DNA of 64,000 bases, taken from positions 15,544,488 through 15,608,487 of the forward strand of contig CM049320.1 of assembly GCA_026874595.1 (NCBI GenBank), read 5' to 3'. The stretch is from Sipunculus nudus (taxonomy: Eukaryota; Annelida; Sipuncula; Golfingiida; Sipunculidae). The position numbers and the translations under genes were made by a program. Shown in pieces: positions 25,885 through 40,586 of this stretch. The notes under the pieces were generated by a model that saw only the letters and a list, made by a program, of their open reading frames with translations, searched no databases and was not told where the DNA came from. The stretch's first letter is position 1; each line of letters begins with the position of its first letter.

Positions 25885-26565
25885 TGTTACGGGGTGCACA
25901 TATAAAAGCGGACCGAAATGTCTCACTAGTAAAGCGTGCTTTTTCTAACAAAGCGGTTGGTACGCCGGACTTGTGCGCCACCAACATGGGTTCGACTCCC
26001 GGATCGTCCCTAACATAATGGGGACTAGTCCAACGTGACGGTAACTTTGTCGCCCAGGGAATTAGATCACCAAAGTGTGACTCCTGGGATAATTAGTCTT
26101 GTTCTGATAGCAGAACGCTCTTAAGAGGAGGTGTGTTACGGGGTGACATAAAAGCGGACCGAACTGTCTCGCTATAGGGAAGCTTGCTTTTCTAGCGAAG
26201 CGGTTGGAACGCCGGACATGTGCGCCACCGACTTGTGTTCGAATCCTGGATCGGCCCAGTGTTTTCCCCTGAACAATTCGTCTTCGTAAAAATGGGGGCT
26301 CGTCCAACGTGGCAGTTAACTTTGTGGCCCAGGGAATTAGCTCACCAAAGTGTGACTCCTGGGATAATTAGTCTTGTTCTGATAGCAAAACGCTCTTAAG
26401 AAGGGGCGTGTTACGGGGTGACGTAAAAGCGGACCGAACTGTCTCGCTAGGGAAGCTTGCTTTTCTAGTGAAGCGGTTGATACGCCGGACTTGTGCACCA
26501 GCGACATGGGTTCGAATCCGGGATCGGCCCAATGTTTTGCCCTGAGCAATTTGACTTCGTAACAA
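25885..26565 (+). mobile_element. Tandem array of a tRNA-derived SINE (three units)
   Basis: Three copies start with TGTTACGGGGTG at 25885, 26134 and 26409, a period of 249 and 275 bp. Each has a tRNA-like head: an A box near AGCGAAGCGGTTGG and a B box GGGTTCGA(A/C)TCC, followed by a body containing GTGACTCCTGGGATAATTAG. Unit 1 has lost about 30 bp after the B box and unit 3 is cut off at about 26565. Tandem arrangement suggests array expansion or insertion into an existing copy. The TGTTACGGGG start also resembles an LTR edge, so an LTR-derived satellite is an alternative. The open frames across it are repeats of one another. Confidence 0.65.
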
Positions 26566-26703
26566 TGAATGGAAGTGTACACGATACGAGTACAACGTAT
26601 AGTTATGAGATGTCATCCATGTGCATGTTTTCTTATAGACACAATGTATACACAACATACAAAGCTCATTATATGTCCATGGAAAGCTGTACAGCGCCAT
26701 GCA

Positions 26704-26744
<41 letters not shown>

Positions 26745-26965
26745 AGCTGGGAATAAGTAGTTCAGTTTCAATAAGAATGCTTTAATTAACATTTATGTTA
26801 TTTTAAACGTCTTCAGCAATACATTTTAACAGCATATTTTATTTATCTTTTAAGATCCTTCTCTAATAAGTTTTTTATCATCATATAAGGAAGATTCTAT
26901 GTGTTTGGTTAAGTCAAAGACAAGCCTATAACCATATTTTGATTGATATATTGAAAGTGAATTGA

Positions 26966-27021
<56 letters not shown>

Positions 27022-27690
27022 CAAGCGTTAATACAGACAGTTATTTACACTTATAGTAATATACATGCACATTTATACATATAGACAAGGCTGACGTCAA
27101 CAAAGTTGACATTTTAAATTAAAGCGTCTACAAGTTTTCAGTGTAAACGAGCTTACAAATGAATATGTACTATAATATGATTGACAGCTTGTTGAAAAAT
27201 GTTGAAAACGCAATTGTCTCAGTGATTTCACCATCAACGACAAGAAAGTTCTCCTTTGATTGTCATTATAGAAAACGTTCTTCATATATTTCGTATAAAA
27301 ATTATGGCTTGCCTTTAATCATTAGTTATTGACATAAATAATGCAAATGCCATCTGCACGCTAACGTTATTTAATTATTATAATAAAAATTATAATATAT
27401 ATATATTTAATTAAAATATATATATTAAAAATAATGCAAATATTATTCACCTAAGAATACCGAACTAAAGCTGCATATATTATGCTGCATCTGTATGTGG
27501 CGTGAAACAACGCGGGTATATATTATTAAGAAAATAATATCAAAAGATATTTTACACTATATGTTCAGGGTATACTTCATAATTTGGTGTCCTGGAACCT
27601 TCTCACGTAGGCCATATCAAACACTATTTTAGGGATTACGAATTGATTTGCAAAAACACCTGTGCTGACAGGGTAAAACAACGCCCAGTC
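26566..27690. other. AT-rich stretch with two (AT)n tracts
   Basis: Contains (AT)n at 26704-26742 and 26968-27020. No gene is seen. Confidence 0.5.
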
Positions 27691-28350
27691 AAGTTTAGCA
27701 GCGGGAGAATATGGTAAGCTACAGCTTATCAAAGTAATTACAAGTGCAACAAGTGGCGAACCAAATGTTCTTTTTGGCTTAGATAAAACATGGCCGTAAA
27801 AAAGCGTGAAATATCCCGCCGGTTACTCACACCAGTCAGGTTATAACGCGTTACCAGATCTGTTGTAAACCAGCAGGTGCCGACTGAATGTCGCAAAGGT
27901 GCCGACAAGCGGCTTTGAGCGCCCCTATACGGCACACATGCACGTGACAGCGTGAAGCGCCATCAAACGGGAATGCCGTATTCTTTATATTTAACCTACT
28001 GAACATCGTATTTATGACATGTGCACTTCACTAAATCAAGTTATACATGAGTACCGTATGTCGCCCGTTAGCCGACATCAAAACAAACCTGTCGTTCGGA
28101 TAAAAATTAAGCGCTGAAATTAGCACGTGTATTCAAACAGCTGCCGGCCAGGATATAATATATTTCCTCTTTTGACCAATCGAGTACTTGCTGGCAACAA
28201 AGAGTGCCACCGATATTTCAACACAACAAAAAATGCCTTCTTATCACAGGTTCCCGGGGAAACACTTGATTCTGTGGGTTTGCTTGGCTGAGTCGAGGAT
28301 ACAAAATGTCTGCCCGGTCAAGAGTGAGAGCATAAAATCCACAGGGGGTC
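27691..28350. promoter_or_regulatory. GC-elevated island (candidate regulatory element)
   Basis: A block of mixed composition with GCACGTGACAGCGTGAAG near 27942 (an E-box next to a CAGCGTGAA motif that recurs at about 31807) and several CCGAC/GCCG motifs. Open frames on both strands are unremarkable. Regulatory role is inferred. Confidence 0.25.
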
Positions 28351-28767
28351 CCTTGCCGTCTCTTTATATACTCAGAATTTTTACAAGGGCACTTTATTAT
28401 TCTTTCAATGCTAACGGCGTGGCCTTGATCTCTTCTAAATACAAGACATAATTATTAATATTTGTGTTAACACGATCATGTTTGGCAAACAATTTTTCGC
28501 CACTACATGTAGCATGGTGCATGGAGAAAAATGGTCCCTTACGACAAGATACAAGGTGTGAACAGTTAAGCTTTCGTGAAGATATTTTCTTCCTATCAAA
28601 TTTTATAATCATCTGTTGGTAACCGCTATATATGTAGTGTCCAGTGTAAATGCTAATCATATAGGCCTAACTATATAATCCTAAATTAATTGCCAAATTA
28701 ATAGCACCAGTGGATATGTTTTTTTTTAACATATTTCTTTGGGAATCTGAAATCGCATTCTTGAAAT

Positions 28768-28813
<46 letters not shown>

Positions 28814-29121
28814 CATATATATTATGTTTAGATCTGGATCTCTAATAACTGAGGAAGAATAGGACATAGCCTGATTCAGATGAACATGGTTTCAGCTAGA
28901 TCAGATATTACAGCTCATAAACTATTTCCCTATTCTATCACATCGGCCTAGCATGTAAAATACAGTTTACAATTTTTACCATTATTAAGGTGTTGGTCTT
29001 TAGGGAAAATACCTACAAGACACAAGATTGCGTCGTAAATCTCACATTCGGCCAATTCGTATTTAGCACGCTATCGTCAGTGACAGTTAAACTGACCAAA
29101 GAAACGTATGACCACGCCTGC

Positions 29122-29173
<52 letters not shown>

Positions 29174-30580
29174 GCGTTTTTTTTTCAGTCCATATAAAAG
29201 TCACATCTGCGCGTGTACACCATATATACAATGTCCCACGAAATGGAACACGTTCACACATTCTGCAATTCCATCGCCCCGATGTGACACAGGTCTTTCG
29301 CCACTGGTGTAATATATGGTTGGTCGATGCAATATTTTGCCGTTTATGCCTTTGTTTTGTCGGAGGACTTCCGTTTTCATCACTGCTGTCAGTAACTTCA
29401 GATATATATGTAATCTCGGCACGTGTTGTCAGCTGTTACCTCCCTGAACTTGGCTAAATGACTGGACTAAGTGTGGTGACGGCAATTTCATGTCAGCAAG
29501 TCTGTGTTGTGCGCAATCTGCTGCTACCAATTATATGGAAAAGCTCCAAACAAATAGAAGTTGTAACTGAAGCCCTTCAATCATTGGTAGTAATGGCCAG
29601 TTAGTATCATACAGAGATAAAGCGCTAGACGACCACTTTTTAAATACATATATGCCTTTTATTGATATGGTAAATCAAAAATAAACAAATCCAGTTGACA
29701 ACTAAAAGAAATGAATATGTACGCGGAATATATGAGTATGTAAACCATGCAGTCTCGTTCGGCACAACGATGAGAACTAGGTAAAGGTCTTGCCATAGCT
29801 GGACAAACAGACTTGTATTTCTTCCAATATATACACCCCTAACTCCTTAAGCTCAAAATTCGACCATTTTTTAGAAATACCAAACTTTAAATGAACTTTG
29901 TCATTTTACTTACATGCATTGGCACAAAACCTTGGTAATACTTTACAAAAATCAAGCATACCTGTTTCATGTATTTTGAGTATAATTTTTTCTGTTATAA
30001 TAAACCTCCTCGTAAAGTTAATTATAGCCACTGTGTCTTCTTCTTTTTTATTTTCGAGTTAAGATTTCTTCTTGATTTAAATTTATTTGCTCGCTAAATT
30101 GTGTAACGTTCTCGCTATGGCGGGGGTTTGAACCCTGCAGTCTTTGATGTGTATGATTCACTGCATAAAATAATAGTGCTTTCCTAGATATATCTGGGAT
30201 ACTAACTTCACCGAATGGAGCAGCTTATAAACAAGGTCCCCTTAGTTTCGTGCTGGGCCCGTAAAGAATAAGATGTCTTTCTAAACTTGACAGCGTAATC
30301 CGTGTAATTGAAGGTTTCGATATATTATTTCAGTTTTAAATCCATCATTACCTAAGTTAATCAATTTTTTTCTAATTATTCTAAGTTTCTCATCAGAACA
30401 AGCACCATGGCCTTCGTTTGCATACACTCAGGCGTTAAATGCTGCATGACCTTGCGTGAGGACGTCCACATGAGACCGCGCAAAAAACATATTGTGCGGC
30501 GAGAATTAAGGCCATCGATAAGTTAGTGTAATAAAATATTTGGAAAATGCGAAATAACCCCTTTGATGTTAACATGCCAG
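28351..30580. other. AT-rich stretch with (AT)n tracts
   Basis: Contains (AT)n at about 28770-28806 and 29127-29170. No gene is supported; open frames through these tracts encode Ile-Tyr runs. Confidence 0.5.
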
Positions 30581-30890
30581 CCTATTACACAAAGTCACGC
30601 GTGGTCACAATGGGACAAGCGACGTCTTGCTGCCCTCTTACGGACGTTTCTATAATTTAGCACCCTGCTTTCAAGTTCACGAGTTTCTGTGATGTGGACC
30701 GCTATGGTGGCTGCTTTACCCCAGGGGCAGCGTTTACCCTCACACCACTTACCCAAGGGTATGCCGGGGTCAAGAGGGTCAGCTACCACCCCTGTATTTG
30801 TGAACCCCCGCCCTCTATATTGTGGAAAGATGCTCCTAGGTGTGAAAATTCCTGGATTATCTGGCGACAACAGACACAAAACATGATACC
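30581..30890. promoter_or_regulatory. GC-elevated island with GGGTCAAG motif
   Basis: About 300 bp of GC-rich sequence with CCGGGGTCAAGAGGGTCAG at 30767-30785, two direct GGTCA-type half-sites. Overlapping open frames on both strands of 65-97 codons have no recognisable features. Confidence 0.25.
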
Positions 30891-31540
30891 TTTTCGGCCA
30901 ATGTCATATGGTGGAACACTCGAGCAATATTTGTTGAAGACATATATATCCATTTTTTTACCAGTGCAGCTTCACCTTATGTATTAGAGTATATTCATTT
31001 TAGAAGTTTTGGATACCAGATTTTGGATACCTCAAGATGTTCTCTTGTGATAAGAGCTCATTTTTCAGCTGCTGGGTTCTCTTTTTTTCACACGAATTTC
31101 ACTCATTTTCATTTTTTTTCTAGTAAATTACAATTTTTACGTTGTATAACACAATAAAAGTTAGTATGAATAAAGATTATCTAGAAATGACTTTATATTA
31201 AACCCTTAATCTTTCCTGGGGTTTTATTGATATATTATTTGTTCAGAAGTGCCCTTTAGTATTATAACATTTAATATATTTTCTTATCTGTACGTCTTAC
31301 TGTGTTTATATCTAAATATATAAATTCTTATATTTTATTATTATCAACAATTAACCAAATGTGGAACCCTATATATGCGGTCATAATAAATAGTTGTACC
31401 CTGCAGAACACAATAAGATTTTACAATTTTTTATAATGTGAATACAGCTTACATCAAAGTGGGATCAAACAGCCAACAAAGGGAAGGAGAGAAAACATAT
31501 GAACAGTTTTGCTAAGTTAATTTATCTTGTCGAAAATTAT

Positions 31541-31960
31541 ATTTCTGCGGGGGTCTTTGGCCTAGGGTTGTACACACTGGGGTAGAGTTCTGTCGGCATT
31601 CGTTGCTCCCCCGGAACTCGGGGGTACAGATCGCTAAATCAGACGAGCTTTCAGCTCCGGTTAGAGAGCCGCGTCCGTCACTACACTTCAAAGCTGACAT
31701 TCAAGAGACGGTCGCTGGCAGATGCAAGTTGCCGGCTTGTTTACGAGTGGCCTGTTTTTTAGCTGGCCAAATGACCCCAGCAGGCCTCCAACCCGACATT
31801 CGCGTCACAGCGTGAACGTTCTCAACGTTTCAGGCGTTTCCTTACCCTGTGACACTTTATCACAGCTACACCCGTACTATGATGATATGGCCTCACATGC
31901 ACAGCCTTCGCTCGGACGGGGGGGGGGGGGGGGGGGTCTTTAAAATTGCTCCACGTTTAA
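31541..31960. promoter_or_regulatory. GC-elevated island ending in a G run
   Basis: A GC-rich block of about 370 bp, then a run of about 18 G at 31919-31936. It holds the CAGCGTGAACG motif also seen at 27950. Open frames of about 70 codons on both strands are not gene-like. Confidence 0.25.
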
Positions 31961-32441
31961 TACCTCCACAATGGCATGGGTGGAGAATTCCGCATATACA
32001 TATGCATAATTTATATTTGTTACTTATAGAACACCTAACCGTTTTATTCTTTTTAGTTAAGACCTAATCATTAATTAACCATTCATTATTTTATCTGGAA
32101 ATCATTAAATAACACTTGCGCATAAGATTACATATGATCCATATTTACATAGATCTCTCTATCTCTCCCCAATTTATATATATATATATATATCTATATA
32201 TATATATATATATCATAAGTGTGTATTTCTATATTATATTTCCTAATACTTTTGAATATATGCCGAATAAGTCGAGGCAAATAGGGGGTGGGGAGCATCC
32301 CAAAATATCCCACAATATACATATATGAAGGCCAGCTGAAAGGTTGAATATTAATCCTTATACATATTTTTCGTGCATCTATACATAGATTAAAACATTC
32401 TTATGTATTCAAATAACACTTTACACTTAAACATTGACATA

Positions 32442-32477
<36 letters not shown>

Positions 32478-34580
32478 AGGGGGCAGACATAAGCAGATAG
32501 ACAGATAAACATAATCATAGACTGAGAGGCAGTGAGATTTACATAAAAAATAAATAAACTATAATTAAATATTCGAATATACCAACAGAGACACATATTT
32601 CCAGTCTGTTTTACATGGACATGCTTTACATAACGCCAGGGCAAGAAAGTCTGGGTCTTTTCAGTTTAACTCATATTGACACATAGACAGTCCTTGCTTG
32701 GCCTATACAGTCTCGGCAGAAGTTCTGTACGGCTGCAGGTCTTTACTGGCAGCAGACAGGTTTACAACAAGCTACCCACCCCGCATCTATAGAAACACAC
32801 ACACACATACACACACCAAAAGCTACCCTAATCACTTGGCAAGGAACCGGAAAATGACAGGTTATCTATCTATATTTATATGTTAATATATATTCATATA
32901 TGATATATGTTGCTGCATACTGCCATTTATAACGAAATACATTTATTTGTGACCTAAATGCATAATAATAATAAATTTTAATCATTAAGATCATATATAA
33001 ACGTATATATAAATATAATATGTTTAATAAAGGTATTTAATTATAGAGATAATAGGGCGATATTTACATATGTATATATAAAATCAATTAATAATGATGG
33101 ACAAAAAATAGATCATCGATAAAAAGAAAACAATTAAGACCTTTAATTCTTAAACTATATTATTTCCCAAAATGCTATAAGTATAATTACGATTTACAAA
33201 TTTATGCAGTTCATCATTATCTATGCAACACCATTCTGTTTTCTTTCAGAATAAACAAAGTACAAACGGAAGTTGTCTTTCAAAAACAGATACATTCTCG
33301 GGCTATACGCGCATACCTGCATGTGTACTGCGATGTAATTATATTCTAATTACACTGTATTAAAATAATTGTTAAACAAATAAACAGACATAATTCATAT
33401 ATATATATTTCGTATTAAATCTAAACGAATTTAAGGCAAAAGATAAATTCTGGGTGGGAAGAATTGAAAAGTGGCTGCTATCTGTAGTAGTCTAAAAGTA
33501 GTCATTAAATACATCAGGTCAAAAGTTTGAATGAAGGCTAATTTTGTTTAAATCATTTTTACGGGTAAAACGTGTTTGAGTCGCCTTTTATTGTCTACAT
33601 TTGCGGGTATATTTTACGAACATAAAATCTAAATAAAATATTATTACAACGGAGGTTAATTGATTATTTTATACCTTGCATTTATGAGTCAAGTACATGT
33701 TTCTGTTTTTGGTGTTTTCACTTAAGTACAAACCGATTGCTTTTCTTGCCCGGTACTTGTACTTTGCACATTTAAAGAGGTGCGTTAGGCTACGCGAGGC
33801 CTATTCGAATTAAGTGCTATGTGTTTGAGTGCTGGTTAAGTATATGGGATTTTTTAAATGAAGAAAACCACGTGTCTCCTTACTATAAACACCTTGATCC
33901 CAAGATGTGTGGAAAATCTTACTTCTAAATAGGATAGACTGGTGGATCAGGATATGCACTCACAAAATTGAATAATATCAACATTTCATCTGATAATATA
34001 TTCGGAATTGTTCTTCTTCGACATTTTTTTATTATACTTGTTGGAATGATTAATTATGATAACAACAACATGATTATGGCTTTATAATAGATTTACTTAA
34101 TGTAGTATGATTGGTGTTCATGGAGTGAGTAATAAAAGATATAATGATAAAAATAAAAATAATTATAATAAAAATTATAATAATAAAAATAATAATAATG
34201 AATTATTGTAACTGTTATCTTGGCTGATTTTGGTGTTGTATGGATTACAATTTTTTTGCACTAGTGCTAATACTAATACTACAACTACTACTACTATTAC
34301 TACTTTTACAACTGATACTACTGATAAAATAATAATAAATATAAAAATATCATAATAATAATAATAATAATAATTATTATTATTAGTAGTAGTAGTATAG
34401 TTTCAATAATATACGGTGTGGTAGTTTACAGTGATATCAGTTTATATAAATTTTATCAGTTACCGACCATAGTTTTATAATCGACATTTAAACATAACCT
34501 ATTTTATATATTGTAAATCTAAGGCCTGCTATATGCGATTATAGAAATGGTAAGTGCTTTAATTACGGAATCTAAATTAT
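31961..34580. other. AT-rich desert with simple repeats
   Basis: Contains (AT)n at 32178-32213, a (GA)n-G tract at 32443-32480, and (AAT)/(TAG)-type runs at 34130-34400. No gene is seen. Confidence 0.5.
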
Positions 34581-35110
34581 TATATTCCTTCTGAGAGATG
34601 GATGCGGCGTGACGTCTTCATTGCTTGAGGTAACTGTCCAATATGGCGGGTCGTTGTTTTCTCTTAATGCTGCATGGTATATATATATATCACAAGTACA
34701 CAAGCGTAAAAATTCTAAATTATTGTTTCCTGAAGACAGGCTTTGTCGCCTGTCAACAGCTGGACACAATTGCAGTAACGTCAATTCCGTGTCACATAGG
34801 TTGCGGTAAAGATAACGTATACACGTGAGCGGTGTAACATCGTGTCGCCAGCATCCCGCCGACCCTACAACAACAATTGATGCTGATACTCGCCGACATT
34901 TTATTGATAAAACAAACGGTTTGTTTATATAAACAGCGGGAGTCTGTTTTAATATAAGCATGCGCTGTTCACTAAACGATGCTCCCCAAGCTCCGAGGGT
35001 CAAGCGGCGTGGGCTTGACGGGGTGGGGTGGATCTTCGGGGTGATTGTAACCGCCTTCATCTTACCCCGACCCCCGGGGTGGGGGCAACAGAAGCGCAAG
35101 TAGAAGATGG
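34581..35110. promoter_or_regulatory. GC-elevated island with a YY1-like motif
   Basis: Contains AATATGGCGGG (34640-34650), a close match to the promoter-proximal YY1 site, and GGGTCAAGCGG plus GGGGTGGGG sequence near 35000-35090. A 175-codon minus-strand frame covers the block but shows no domain, repeat or splice structure I recognise, and overlapping plus-strand frames exist. I treat the block as probably regulatory. Confidence 0.3.
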
Positions 35111-35187
35111 ATATGCCTATACCCGCCTTTTATTCGACCATTGCTCTTACGTATTGAGCTGTACATGTATTTATACTAATATCCTGC

Positions 35188-35237
<50 letters not shown>

Positions 35238-35258
35238 CTCTCTCTCTCTCTCTCTCTG
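35188..35258. repeat. (CTGT)n-(CT)n compound microsatellite
   Basis: About twelve CTGT units with two variant copies, followed by (CT)n. Confidence 0.95.
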
Positions 35259-35551
35259 AGAGCATAAGTCGTTTCTCTGTTTCTATAGCAAATAAATAAA
35301 AACTGCACCGGCTCAATGTTTCTATTATAATGAGCTAAAAAACGACAGGAACACAGACAATGATAACGCACACGTCAATGTCAATTCAATATCACACACA
35401 TACAGACATGCACGCATATGTTTTAAAGAGTCCTTGCAACTTATACCCACACCCAAAGAGACAGACACGCGGGCATAAAGGGAGAGAGAGAGAGACCGTG
35501 CATGCATTGATGCAAATGATATGAATCATGCGGTAGAAATACTAAATGCTG

Positions 35552-35761
35552 CAGTTGTGGATCCCCCGGGGGGGGGGGGGGTCCAGGGGGTCTAGACCTA
35601 TTCCTTCTGAGCCGCAACAACCATTTCGAGCCACAACAACTATTTTTTCCTCCCGGAAACCATCCCTTTTTGGATTAGGGGACCGTTTTTAGGTTTTCTT
35701 ATATATATATTAGTCGTTCTGGGTTGGACCCTCCCTTTCTAAAATCCTGGATCCGCCCCTG
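35552..35761. mobile_element. hAT-like MITE with CAG...CTG ends
   Basis: A 210-bp element. The left end CAGTTGTGGATCC pairs with the right end GGATCCGCCCCTG (reversed, CAGGGGCGGATCC). A long G run follows the left end and a C/T-rich stretch precedes the right end, which is a common layout of hAT-type MITEs. Flanking 8-bp duplications are not recognisable, so it is old or altered. Confidence 0.55.
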
Positions 35762-36431
35762 TACTGAGACAAGAAAATACTTTAAAGTTTGTCAATTTGA
35801 CTGAAAACACACATGTCCTATATAAACCTGCATGGCAAGGCGCACTTAGTAAATTGTGCTCATACACTTTAAGCAGATTTTTTTTAAAGATTATGGAAGT
35901 ATGACGAGCATGCCACCATTATCTTGTGCACAGAAATACACGCGAAAGGTGAGAGCGTTAATTCCAGGGTAGAGCAAGTTAACGAGACATAATGTATATG
36001 CTGTTGCTGTTACGTTAATTACATAGAATTCAGCACAGCGGAGTAACGCTTTGGCCCTGCATACTTCTGACTTGCTAGGAGACGAGTCGCGCTGGTGTGC
36101 GGAGAAAGAAAACGGCGAAAATGGCAGCCCGTTTGCCCCCTCTTCCGCACCTGTCCTGTATATGTAATTGCCTTTGACAGCTAACCATTTATTTATGTGC
36201 TATTCACAGGAGCGTAAGATGACAGGAGATTTCTAGCTTAATCCACATGGATCTTTCTCAATCTTAGAACAAGAAGGGCACTTGTATATATTTTTATATA
36301 CCAGTCGTTAGAAGGTGCGAAATGTAATGTAGGCATTTCCTTGTTTCCCGAACAGTACAAATCATTCAATATTAAAGTGATATGTAAGAATAATTTACTT
36401 GCATGTGTCAGCAAAGTCGCCATAACAAAAT

Positions 36432-36494
<63 letters not shown>

Positions 36495-36657
36495 TCTTAA
36501 CACTGCATATGAATCTTTATGAGATCTAGTACAATTCTAGCCAGTATTTCTGATTAAAACAAAAGCTTATTTATAATCATTTGTGAATTCATGTATGGAC
36601 GACGCAGAAGCGTGACATGTCCATGTGAATGTGATGGTGATTACGAAAGCAGCTATT

Positions 36658-36658
<1 letters not shown>

Positions 36659-36743
<85 letters not shown>
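36659..36743. repeat. (AAT)n microsatellite
   Basis: About 28 uninterrupted AAT units. Confidence 0.95.
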
Positions 36744-36746
<3 letters not shown>

Positions 36747-38379
36747 GTAACACAGGAGTTTTAGAAGCTATATATGTAGTATTTTTAAAAATTAGATGTT
36801 TAAAATTACGAAATATTACTTAATTCTTCATTACAAAATATGGAATATACATGTCCAGGGAGATTTAATCCAATATATGATATACTGATGTACTCGTGGG
36901 TGAGATCTGTGTCTATTAGTTCAATATATAATACAAATGTAATGAATGCGTTTATTCCCGTCATTAAAGAGCAGCTTCAAACTGTTTATTAACACTTATA
37001 GATTCTTATCAGTTTTGCATTTTACCTATATTAACAACACAGTAATACTTGTTATGTAATAAAATGCCAAAGCATTAAATGATAGACAAAAGTGTATGGA
37101 AAAAAAATTAAATTTGTCGCTGAAAGCTGAGATAAAGATTTAAAAATAAAAACAGTGTATACTGCATTATAATAATAATAATAATTATTATTATTATTAT
37201 TAATATTATTATTATTATTGTTATAAGTATCATTATTTTTTATTTTCATTATTCATTTATTTATTTGTTTGTTTATATATACTTCAATTTATTATATATT
37301 TTAATATTAGAGATGTTATATAAAATATATTATTATTATTGTTATTACCATCATAATAACTATACTGTTCTATGATACCTAAAGTACACAAGTTTTCCCA
37401 GTCAGTCGTGAATTACCAATTATCATATATTATGATATACAGTAAAAGTATATTTTTGAATATATATGTGATTTTATGTATATATACCTTCTCTCTTGGC
37501 ACACAAATGAAAAACAAACAAAATTAAATTTTCTGTGGCCTATGAAATTAAGATGTAAAATATCAGCAATGATTAAAGTCGGTTGAGTGATTGGCATCAG
37601 AGCTGACAGCTATTGTTATTTGCTCCCAGGTGTAACCGAAAATTTCACACCAACCCAGATGTTTGGAAAACCCAATTTACATATTTCTGCATCTAATTAT
37701 TTATAAAAACAGCAGAAAAGTCCTGACACATGTCCTGGTAAAAAAAGTCCCATTTGGTTTACATATAACCAGAGTGTTATAACAATACAGCACAGTTTAT
37801 AAAAACCCAGCAATTTATATCTAACTTGATACGGCCCCCTGACAAGCCGGTGTGTGGATAAGTTTGAAGCCGTAACACGGGCTGCCTGGTTCATTTTGTC
37901 ACTGGATATTGAAGATAAAGAAAAAACGGGGAAGAAATATAATGGAATAAGGATCGCGGGATTAATATGATATTTGTATTTGTTTTAGGGGTTAGAGTGG
38001 CTTTGCTTGGTTGTTTACATCATAGATAAACAGAGGCTTTGTTAAAGTATACTATATAGTATCTCCCTTGCATGCAGTTTAAAAAAAGCCGGTCGCTATA
38101 TATGATTAGGTTTTTAAACTTCTTATATGAATGCGTATATATAAATAGAATGTTGTGTTCGAAGAATTTGGAAAAAAATTTATAAGATATAGTCATACTT
38201 GGCCTTTGAATGGTCCCGTCTATTGAATGAGGGTGAAAGTTACAATATATATGACAAACTGTAATGACCATTTTTATGTATGGGGTTTTTGTTATACTAA
38301 TCTCTTAATCCCTCTAGAGCCAAGCGGAGAATCAAAATTATACAAAGAAGATTACATATAAATTAGGTTACACATACAT

Positions 38380-38389
38380 TTATATATAT

Positions 38390-38457
<68 letters not shown>
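38380..38457. repeat. (AT)n microsatellite
   Basis: Nearly 80 bp of AT with one AAAT interruption. Confidence 0.95.
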
Positions 38458-39984
38458 CCTCCTCGATTATACACAGAGTCATTTTAGACCACTTCCCTAT
38501 TTTTTACAATTATTACCATGTCATTCGGGTTATGTAACATATCCGCTAACATTTCAACTAAACTTAAATTTAAAAAAAAATATTCATAGAACAGCTTAAG
38601 TACTGTTAAATTTCAGAGAATTTGAAGAGAAATCACAGTAAACTGTAATGTAAACATCCTGACCTTTCATCCTAAAATACCAGTACAATGTACCGCATAA
38701 ACACGGACAATGCATTCAGATCATACGGTGATTCCAAAAGGGGCCGACCGTTACATGCATGTACGGGCAGCTTTTCTGCCAGTATACATTTTACTGTAAT
38801 TTTACGGTCATGCAGTGTGTAACAGTTTTGGGCAATGAACGATCCAGAAGTTTCTTGTTCATGCACCACTTAATTAACCTTTGCGCCACAGGCGAGCTAT
38901 ATATATCACCTCGGATATTTGTTCAATGCACTATACACACGTACACACACATATATATATACGTCCTACCCCAGTCAGTAACTTGTTGGAATTTCTAACA
39001 ATCACGCTATGAAAAATAACTTCAACAGGAGGGGTATATTCGATTTTGATTTATATATTAATTTTAATATGTAATTTGACTTTATAGTTTTAGGTAAGTA
39101 TATATATATTTTATCTTTATTTCCATCGATAAGATAATGTATATTACCTTGATTATACATGCTTTTAACAAACCATATAGTTTCGTCGAGCCTCGCCCGT
39201 TCAAGCCTTAGTTCACTGATCGGAAGCGCACACGGGATATATACATATTCATCTTTAGTGAACGGTATGAAAAATCACCTTCCGCATGGAAGTAAAATTT
39301 CAATTAATAAGTTTCAGTGAATGTTTTGCATGATCAGTTTCATGCAAGATATTTTGAATTTCATATTTTTTTTGGTAATAAAGCATGCTCTGCATGATTG
39401 GCAATACAATTCATTAATTTGATTAATTTATCAAATACCAATATAATAATATTTGAATATTCGCACGCATTTTATAATATGTAAAGAGGATACAAAAGCA
39501 TAAATCAATAACATACATATTATATTAATTTATACATACGCATATATATGTATACATATGCATGTAATATATAGATACATTATAATAATATACACATATA
39601 TATCAATTTATTTTCATTCAAAATTGCCATTATACAATGAGACTATACAGAATATATCAACTTTTAACCCGAGACAGTGAATAAAGAACGTATTTGCTCA
39701 TTAGGGAAAGCAGGACAGATTTATATAATTTTTGTTTAATTTTAATTATGTCTATTTTTTATAAATTCGAGAATAAATAAAACTGGAAAAATATCTAATC
39801 GCAAAATGTTTTTATATATATATACGTACTTGAGCAGCCAATGTTAAATATATAGTATAATGCAGTTATACGTTGTCAATACATTTTATATATTTACATG
39901 TATAGTTCTAATATACTTTTATATAATTAAACACAAACTCTTCATTTTCAGTTATATTCAGTTATATGTTATCTTATAATGTAA

Positions 39985-40036
<52 letters not shown>

Positions 40037-40092
40037 TTATATACAAGCAGTACCTTCGTGTCTCCAGAAATTCATCTCTTTCTCTTCGATCC

Positions 40093-40145
<53 letters not shown>

Positions 40146-40512
40146 ATGTGTGTAACATTCGGTGTCGATACATAGTATATATACGCATATATATACATAT
40201 TTATATATATATGTGTGTGTGTGTGTGTATGTTATGATTTGTGTAATATAGGCATGAATGTTACAACATAATTGATGTACTGAATGGTTCCGATTTCCTT
40301 TTAAGAAAACATTTCATGTTTTTCTTTGATAAGATTTGTATAACATTATATTTCCGTACAGCTTGTCTGTGCCAGTAAATTAGATGACCACTTTTAATGC
40401 CTGTAATTGACCCGCTTGATAAATTTATAAACCTTTTTTTACCTGTTTGTGTATCGCTTAAACGTATATATACGTGAGCATTCAAAGAGATTGAAGTATA
40501 CACATTTAACAT

Positions 40513-40516
<4 letters not shown>

Positions 40517-40586
<70 letters not shown>
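40517..40586. repeat. (AT)n microsatellite
   Basis: About 70 bp of uninterrupted AT; self-complementary, so liable to form a hairpin. Confidence 0.95.

Noticed and set aside
25960-26000. tRNA genes in the 25.9-26.6 kb array
   Set aside because: Only tRNA-like promoter boxes are present, repeated with a 250-275 bp body; SINE units are the better explanation.
34572-35099. 175-codon minus-strand frame
   Set aside because: Covers a GC-elevated island but has no recognisable domain, and other frames are also open. Treated as regulatory-type sequence; could be revisited with RNA data.
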